NCBI GenBank assembly: GCA_037133915.1
Contig: JBAXND010000032.1
Span: forward strand, 1-47,623
Direction: 5' to 3'
DNA length: 47,623 bases
Source: Bacteroidota bacterium
Lineage (GTDB): Bacteria; Bacteroidota; Bacteroidia; Bacteroidales; CAIWKO01
Below are positions 43,347 through 47,623 of the stretch, piece by piece (positions within the stretch are counted from its first letter, which is position 1; each line of letters begins with the position of its first letter). The translations under genes were made by a program, and so were the position numbers. A model generated the notes under the pieces. It worked only from the letters and a program-made list of their open reading frames with translations, did not search any database and had not been told where the DNA came from.

Positions 43347-44408
43347 TCACTCCACCTTCTGTGGCTTTTTCACCAAAGGGTGACGTTCCACACTCTTTTC
43401 CCAGTCAGGGTTTTGGTGTCTCCATTCTTCAACAGTAATATATCCCTCATCACCTTGCCATTTAGCTAAGTATGGGTTATAGGGGCATTTGGCCGGTTGC
43501 GAATATATATTGTTTGGATCTTTGATGAATGCACGACAATCAGTACACATGTATCGGAACTCGCAGTCTTTGCAAACATCAATATTATCTTTGCGTATGC
43601 TCCATAAATCTTTGAATCCGGGTTTGGCGATGGCTTCGGCAATTGTAGTGTCTTTTATGTTACCGAAACTACGGCTCATCGCCGGGCAGTTCTTTATTTC
43701 ACCGTTTACATCAATACACACTTTGCGGTTCAGGCAGGTGTTGTAGTGCTGGGATTCGGTGAAAAGATCTGGGTTAACCTTAAAATAGAATGGAGAGATA
43801 TTACCGCAACTTATTCTTTTTTCAAGAATTTCATTTGTGAAAATTCCATAATTATTTTTGTCAATTGTAGTGCCTTCGGGAACTGAATGCACACAACAGA
43901 TGCGATAGCGGACTGATTTATGGTGAATATTGGAAACAAATGTTGCAATTTCAGGGTGAAATGGAAGATACAGGTCGATACTTTCTATCGAAGTATCATT
44001 AATTGTAATAAGAAAAGCAATTAGCTTTTGCTCATCGCATTTTTGGTAAACGCGTATTTCTAAATTTCTGCAACCGAGCTCATTCAACTGCAAAACCAAT
44101 GTGCGAAGTTTGTCAAATCGTGAACTTGAAATTTCTATCACTGCATTTTGAATTTTAACCGGAGAGTAATAGTCATAACAGTACTTTGGGAAATTCAATT
44201 CAATTTCTTTTGGGAAAGCAACTATTAATTTGTTTTCGTACAGACATTGCAGGATTTCGCTATCCTCATACATAAGTTCGTTTTCCGGTAGTTTGTCGGC
44301 TATGCATTTTTCAAGAGGTTGCGAAATCCAGAAAAAATTCCGGTATTGCAAATCGTATATTGTGGATTTCGTAAACCCCTTTGTGATTACACAGTTTGAT
44401 ACCAGCAT
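43347..44408 (-). CDS. gwsS: Grasp-with-spasm system SPASM-domain peptide maturase
   Basis: This 353-aa protein resembles the SPASM partner of grasp-with-spasm RiPP systems. Its C-terminal half shows the SPASM cysteines: CLNRKVC, CIDVNGEIKNC, then CKDCEFRYMCTDC (CX2CX5CX2C) and a last Cys in AKCPYNP. No radical SAM CX3CX2C motif is present in the N-terminal part, so it may bind Fe-S clusters without SAM chemistry, or act as a scaffold. Its start overlaps the stop of the 79-aa gene (TAATG). A 10-bp repeat array follows its stop. Confidence 0.85.
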   Translation of the reverse strand: MLVSNCVITKGFTKSTIYDLQYRNFFWISQPLEKCIADKLPENELMYEDSEILQCLYENKLIVAFPKEIELNFPKYCYDYYSPVKIQNAVIEISSSRFDKLRTLVLQLNELGCRNLEIRVYQKCDEQKLIAFLITINDTSIESIDLYLPFHPEIATFVSNIHHKSVRYRICCVHSVPEGTTIDKNNYGIFTNEILEKRISCGNISPFYFKVNPDLFTESQHYNTCLNRKVCIDVNGEIKNCPAMSRSFGNIKDTTIAEAIAKPGFKDLWSIRKDNIDVCKDCEFRYMCTDCRAFIKDPNNIYSQPAKCPYNPYLAKWQGDEGYITVEEWRHQNPDWEKSVERHPLVKKPQKVE

Positions 44409-44647
44409 TACAAGTTGTTGTTTGTTATTATTTTTTCCGGGTCGAGTAGAAGTGAAATTGGCTTCCAGAAAGGTTGAAAGTCATGGTATTTTATATTGTA
44501 TTCTTGAATCATTACAGCTGACTGCATGAATTCCGGTCGTCTTTCTCGTTTTGGCAAATCCACTTTTTCAGCAAAATACACATCAAGTGGAATATGACTT
44601 TTCTTAATGCCGCAGCAATCTACTTTATCTGTAATAAAATCTAGCAT
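44408..44647 (-). CDS. Uncharacterised 79-aa protein between ATP-grasp and SPASM genes
   Basis: The start lies 5 bp after the ATP-grasp stop, and the stop overlaps the SPASM start by one base (TAATG), so it is translated as part of the operon. The sequence begins MLDFITDKVDCCGIKKSHIP and holds a Cys-Cys pair, a basic stretch (LPKRERRPEF) and a Trp/Phe-containing C-terminal half. There is no signal peptide. No family is recognised. A small accessory that binds the precursor or bridges the two maturases is an inference from position. Confidence 0.75.
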   Translation of the reverse strand: MLDFITDKVDCCGIKKSHIPLDVYFAEKVDLPKRERRPEFMQSAVMIQEYNIKYHDFQPFWKPISLLLDPEKIITNNNL

Positions 44648-44652
44648 AATAT

Positions 44653-45654
44653 TTAATTTACAAGGTATTGTGCAATTTCACGAGAAAGATTGTAGTTGCA
44701 TTCATCTGATAAGTTGCCGAATTGTCCGACAGGATTTACTTCAAGAAAAATGTATTCAAGATTTTTGTTCATGATGAAGTCAATTGAACCAGTATTTAGA
44801 TTGCATAATGTCATGAAGCAGCCCACTTTCTCAATTACATCTTTTGGCAGATTGTAGGCCATGACCCTATTCATTTTTGCACGGTCATATTTTCTGTAAT
44901 CAAGTTCTGTCTTGGTATTAGACTGTGATAATATGGCCATTGCATAGCATTTACCTGCGAGATAGAACACCCGAATTTCAAAGAGCTTTTCTATCTTTTC
45001 CTCACATAATGTTAGACCGAAGAAATCAGGTAATTCGCAGATCTGTTCATCGTTAAGAGGTGCAGTGTAAGCCATATACCAGTCTTTGGATATTTCATCG
45101 GTATAATCAAAAACTACATCAAGGTTTTTAATAATGACTGATTTTAATTTCGAAAATGCTTGAAGTCTTTTCCTTTGTCCGGTCACAATAGTATCAGGAA
45201 TGCTTAACCCTGCTTTTTTTGCATTTATCATTGCCGTTACCTTGTTGAATCCTCCAACAGCATTTTCACCTAAAGTTTTTATATTTTTAAACGCATACTG
45301 TAGAATTGCTAGTTTAGATTGAGAATGCGCAGTTAGGTAGTAATTTAAATGGTCTTTGAAATCGACTCTTTTCAGTATGGAACTGGGTTCATAGTAATAG
45401 TCTTTTACTTCAATCAGCCCTCCTCTGTACCATATAGAGTTTATTTCATTAATGGTGAACGAACGATCTCTAACCGACAACCGAATCTCATTAATATCGT
45501 TGTTAAGATTTATCTCTTCAATTTGAACGAAATCTCTATTCGCTTTTAAAAACACACATTCTTTTCCGAAGTGCTGGACCCAGGAGCGCACTTCATGAAT
45601 AACACTATCATATTGATTACAGAATAGCAGTATTAAATTACGTTCTTCTTTCAT
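44653..45654 (-). CDS. gwsG: Grasp-with-spasm system ATP-grasp peptide ligase
   Basis: This 333-aa protein is of the MvdD/RimK-like ATP-grasp type. It shows SIWYRGGLIEVKDYYYEP (~residues 72-90), a lysine for ATP binding in SVIIKNLDVVF (~170), and the metal-binding C-terminal motif FLEVNPVGQFGNLS. Such enzymes activate Asp/Glu side chains and join them to Ser/Thr/Lys (omega-ester or amide), as in graspetides. Its substrate is probably the Asp/Thr/Ser-rich core of precursor 2. It lies 7 bp after the TPR protein gene and 5 bp before the 79-aa gene. Confidence 0.92.
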   Translation of the reverse strand: MKEERNLILLFCNQYDSVIHEVRSWVQHFGKECVFLKANRDFVQIEEINLNNDINEIRLSVRDRSFTINEINSIWYRGGLIEVKDYYYEPSSILKRVDFKDHLNYYLTAHSQSKLAILQYAFKNIKTLGENAVGGFNKVTAMINAKKAGLSIPDTIVTGQRKRLQAFSKLKSVIIKNLDVVFDYTDEISKDWYMAYTAPLNDEQICELPDFFGLTLCEEKIEKLFEIRVFYLAGKCYAMAILSQSNTKTELDYRKYDRAKMNRVMAYNLPKDVIEKVGCFMTLCNLNTGSIDFIMNKNLEYIFLEVNPVGQFGNLSDECNYNLSREIAQYLVN

Positions 45655-45661
45655 GTTAGTT

Positions 45662-46636
45662 TTACTTCACAATTTCCCCAACCCATGGTAACAATTTTGG
45701 CCATTCAAGTATTTTACGGTACCAGATGAAATATACTGTAACCCCGTATTCCCGCCTTGTTTGAATAGCAGTTTTCCAGTATTCGGTATTATCAGTATAA
45801 TTACTGCCGTAGTAAAGCATTCCTATTTTTCCATTTTCATAATATTCCTTGCGGTCAATAATATCTGCTACCTCTTCAGGGATGAGTTCTCCATTTTCAA
45901 GTCCGCGAATGATATATGGCCTGATTCGGACGTAATTTTCCTGAGAAAAATGCAGCAATGGTATTTTTATTAATTCTGAACCCGATTTTAATATCCCGGG
46001 ATAGCCATGATTTTCTGAGTAGCGGATGATTTCTTCCTGTATAATGCTATCGTTTTTTTTAGAATCCTGCAACCATTTCTCATACTCTTCTTTATTTGAT
46101 TTTAGAGGTCGTTTTATTGCATTTTTCCCTAGCCGGAATAGCTGATCTCTTTCACCAATTTCATCTATCGTATCAGCTAAGGTCTTTTGACCCGGAGGGT
46201 TATATTTAAGCCATTTTACGCTGTCAATCAATTGTAGCTCTTTGTAAAGAGCAGTATCTTCCCGATAGATCTTGCGATTAAAATACTTGTCTTTGGGAAA
46301 GGCATAAGAAGGACGAATTTGGATTTTATTGGCTGATTTGATCAAATATTCTTTTGCAAGGGTGGGTTTACCAACCTTAGCATAACATCTTGCCTGATTA
46401 TAGAAATACCTACCTGAGGGCGGATTGAAACCTGTGCGCTCTGCTTGTTCAAAATATTTCAAGGCCTCACGCGGATGCCCTTTATAAAGCAAGTATTCGG
46501 CTTTGTCAACCAAGGAATAATATTCTACATAGGTTTTATTTTGAGCAATACTATGTATTGAGTCGAATGAAAAATACAAAAAGACTATCACGGTGAACAT
46601 TCCCGAACCAACTTTGTAAAACATATTATTTTCCAT
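45662..46636 (-). CDS. Secreted TPR protein with DUF6624-like C-terminal part
   Basis: The open frame reaches 46726, but that part overlaps precursor 2 and the stem-loop after it. ATG at 46636 (MENNMFYKVGSG, 324 aa) or 46624 (MFYKVG) puts a signal peptide (hydrophobic ~13-22, cut near SIAQNK) at the N-terminus. TPR-like helices follow (YLLYKGHPREALKYFEQAE, RYFYNQARCYAKVGKPTLAK). The C-terminal half has IDEIGERDQLFR and a helical region as in DUF6624, which I recall from RiPP neighbourhoods. It is probably periplasmic. A role in export, trimming or self-protection is a guess. Confidence 0.75.
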   Translation of the reverse strand: MENNMFYKVGSGMFTVIVFLYFSFDSIHSIAQNKTYVEYYSLVDKAEYLLYKGHPREALKYFEQAERTGFNPPSGRYFYNQARCYAKVGKPTLAKEYLIKSANKIQIRPSYAFPKDKYFNRKIYREDTALYKELQLIDSVKWLKYNPPGQKTLADTIDEIGERDQLFRLGKNAIKRPLKSNKEEYEKWLQDSKKNDSIIQEEIIRYSENHGYPGILKSGSELIKIPLLHFSQENYVRIRPYIIRGLENGELIPEEVADIIDRKEYYENGKIGMLYYGSNYTDNTEYWKTAIQTRREYGVTVYFIWYRKILEWPKLLPWVGEIVK

Positions 46637-46670
46637 TTCTGAAGTTAAAAGTGAGAGATCGAGAAATATA

Positions 46671-46702
46671 AACGGAGGAAAACGGCAATGTCTTCCTCCG
46701 TT
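46671..46702 (-). terminator. Stem-loop between precursor 2 and downstream genes
   Basis: AACGGAGGAA (46671-46680) and TTCCTCCGTT (46693-46702) form a perfect 10-bp stem with a 12-nt loop, 11 bp after the precursor stop. The bases after it on the minus strand (TATATTTCTCG) give only a weak U-tract, so partial termination or protection of the precursor mRNA is likely. Confidence 0.6.
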
Positions 46703-46713
46703 ATTTAAAATCG

Positions 46714-46947
46714 TTAACGTAGCCATCCTCCTGTTAAAATTGCACTAGAATCAAGGCAACGGGTTGCGTCGCATCCATCAGCGTCTGCTTCTGTTGCATT
46801 ACTGTATCCGGTGGATAGAACAACGTCCTTCGCTCCTCCATCATAAACTGTGGATCTGAAAATGTAATCAGTCTGTCCTCCGATTACTTTGTCAATGTTG
46901 AATTCTTTGAATTTTTCAAGCGTAGAAACGCTTTTTGTCTTTTCCAT
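46714..46947 (-). CDS. gwsA: RiPP precursor peptide 2 (grasp-with-spasm, IGG leader)
   Basis: This 77-aa peptide has a leader with STLEKFKEFNIDKVIGG, ending in double glycine at about residue 24. The predicted core (from QTDYIFRSTVYDGG) is rich in Asp, Thr and Ser and contains SNATEADADGCDATRC with two Cys, ending ILTGGWLR. Asp/Glu with Ser/Thr suits ester formation by the ATP-grasp enzyme encoded downstream; the Cys pair could be an Fe-S or disulfide target. It is the first gene of the grasp-with-spasm operon and lies below module copy 2. Confidence 0.88.
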   Translation of the reverse strand: MEKTKSVSTLEKFKEFNIDKVIGGQTDYIFRSTVYDGGAKDVVLSTGYSNATEADADGCDATRCLDSSAILTGGWLR

Positions 46948-47133
46948 GTTTTAAGGATTTTTGGTTAAATAAAACAAGTTTCAGCAGCGGCCTTCGCTGC
47001 TACAGCCGTGTTCCTATTCTCAACCTTCTTTCCTTTTTATCAGCACCCGGTGCAGAAGTACCTTGCTGTAACTAATGTTTTTTGACGAGTTTTTGCGAAG
47101 CCGCAATAGCTCATCCAATGGGAGCCTGTAAGA

Positions 47134-47319
47134 TTAAATAGTGCAGGCTGTATATAGTAAGTATAAAGACTCACCTTTAAACCCTACCGAGAGGATAATT
47201 TTTATTATATGTGTGATTGCCGAAAGCAATGTCAGTGCGTATGCACTGCATGGTTGTTTCATAGCATTCTGTTTTTTTTTTGGATTTTCCCTAGTTGTAT
47301 TAAATAAAACGCTGTTCAT
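47134..47319 (-). CDS. Possible 61-aa leader ORF, copy 2
   Basis: This is identical to the ORF at 42870-43055, again about 16 nt after the predicted transcription start. It could be a leader peptide, an uncharacterised small secreted peptide, or a non-coding part of a structured leader. Confidence 0.2.
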   Translation of the reverse strand: MNSVLFNTTRENPKKKQNAMKQPCSAYALTLLSAITHIIKIILSVGFKGESLYLLYTACTI

Positions 47320-47339
47320 ACAACTGATAGAAAAACGTA

Positions 47340-47347
47340 CAAAAATA
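47340..47347 (-). promoter_or_regulatory. -7 promoter element of RiPP module, copy 2
   Basis: The minus strand reads TATTTTTG, identical to 43076-43083. It should drive precursor 2 and the grasp-with-spasm genes after a leader of about 390 nt. Confidence 0.5.
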
Positions 47348-47388
47348 ATACGTATTGTGGTTCAATCAGAAAATTTAACAAAAAAAAT

Positions 47389-47400
47389 TGCGTTAACGCA
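47389..47400. promoter_or_regulatory. 12-bp perfect palindrome, candidate operator, copy 2
   Basis: TGCGTTAACGCA lies at the same distance from the -7 element as in copy 1. The shared site would let one regulator control both RiPP operons. Confidence 0.5.
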
Positions 47401-47623
47401 TAGATAATCAATATGATGACTAACTATGTTTTTATATATTGTGTCGAGATGTGTGCGAATAGGATAGATTTATTGGGGGTGATTTTTCCCGCCATGACAG
47501 ACAGGCACATTTTTCACTTTTCACTTTTCATTTTTTCATCTTTTCATTTTTTCATCTTTTCATCTTTTCATTTTTTCATTTTTTCATTTTTTCATTTTTT
47601 CATTTTTTCATTTTTTCATTTTT

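Larger units (their letters stand above)
46967..47623 (-). repeat. Duplicated promoter/leader module, copy 2 (runs off window)
   Basis: This is the second copy of the module at 42703-43346, upstream of precursor 2 and in the same orientation. It contains the same hairpins, -7 element, palindrome and T-rich repeat. The T-rich array (from 47517) is homogeneous TTTTCATTTT from about 47568 and continues to the window end. No further gene is seen. Confidence 0.85.

Overview
This window looks like chromosomal DNA of a Bacteroidota member (class Bacteroidia in the broad sense; genus not recognisable). Four lines of evidence support this. Several large secreted proteins end in a type IX secretion (T9SS) C-terminal sorting domain. 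The promoters fit the Bacteroidota -7 consensus TAnnTTTG, in one case with a -33 TTTG. The gene order lptE - TPR protein - secG - groES - groEL is familiar from this phylum. There are also RiPP systems with Bacteroidota-type double-glycine leaders. No rRNA, tRNA or CRISPR array was seen. Both window ends lie in repetitive DNA (a LamG-repeat gene on the left, a 10-bp tandem repeat on the right), so the window may be a whole contig broken at repeats.

Layout. 1-2.7 kb: 3' part of a LamG-repeat T9SS surface protein, ending at a two-way terminator. 2.7-6.5 kb (minus): groEL, groES, secG, a TPR-like protein and lptE. 6.5-13.0 kb (minus): a DUF5723 outer-membrane barrel with a partner lipoprotein, a 914-aa membrane-anchored propeller-like protein and a small secreted protein. 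13.1-14.4 kb: RNase HII, divergent from a second GroES-like protein, then a 38-aa membrane peptide gene. 14.4-21.1 kb (minus): a tetR-tolC-MFP-RND efflux operon with a 19-bp-arm inverted repeat at its promoter. 21.3-23.8 kb: pirin, a DUF3795 Cys-rich protein and hemW. 24.1-27.4 kb: two tandem paralogous T9SS-secreted proteins. 27.4-34.5 kb: a membrane-anchored EEP-family phosphodiesterase and an 1869-aa alpha-2-macroglobulin with an intact thioester.

34.6-47.6 kb (minus) is a natural-product island holding two different RiPP systems. The upstream one is a grasp-with-spasm cluster: a precursor with an IGG leader, a secreted DUF6624-like TPR protein, an ATP-grasp ligase, an uncharacterised 79-aa protein and a SPASM protein without a radical-SAM CX3CX2C motif. 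The second has a Cys-containing KGG-leader precursor, a radical SAM/SPASM enzyme, a membrane MutS-like ATPase, a small membrane protein, a four-helix-bundle protein, a C39-peptidase ABC exporter and an HlyD-type adaptor. Each precursor gene sits below a nearly identical copy of a ~640-bp promoter/leader module, and each is followed by a stem-loop placed to limit read-through into the maturase genes. The C39 exporter could trim both GG leaders.

The most unusual things here are the duplicated promoter-leader module with its conserved palindrome and RNA hairpin, the 79-aa protein coupled to the SPASM gene, the MutS-like ATPase inside a RiPP operon, and an exact 23-bp inverted repeat flanking the exporter gene.
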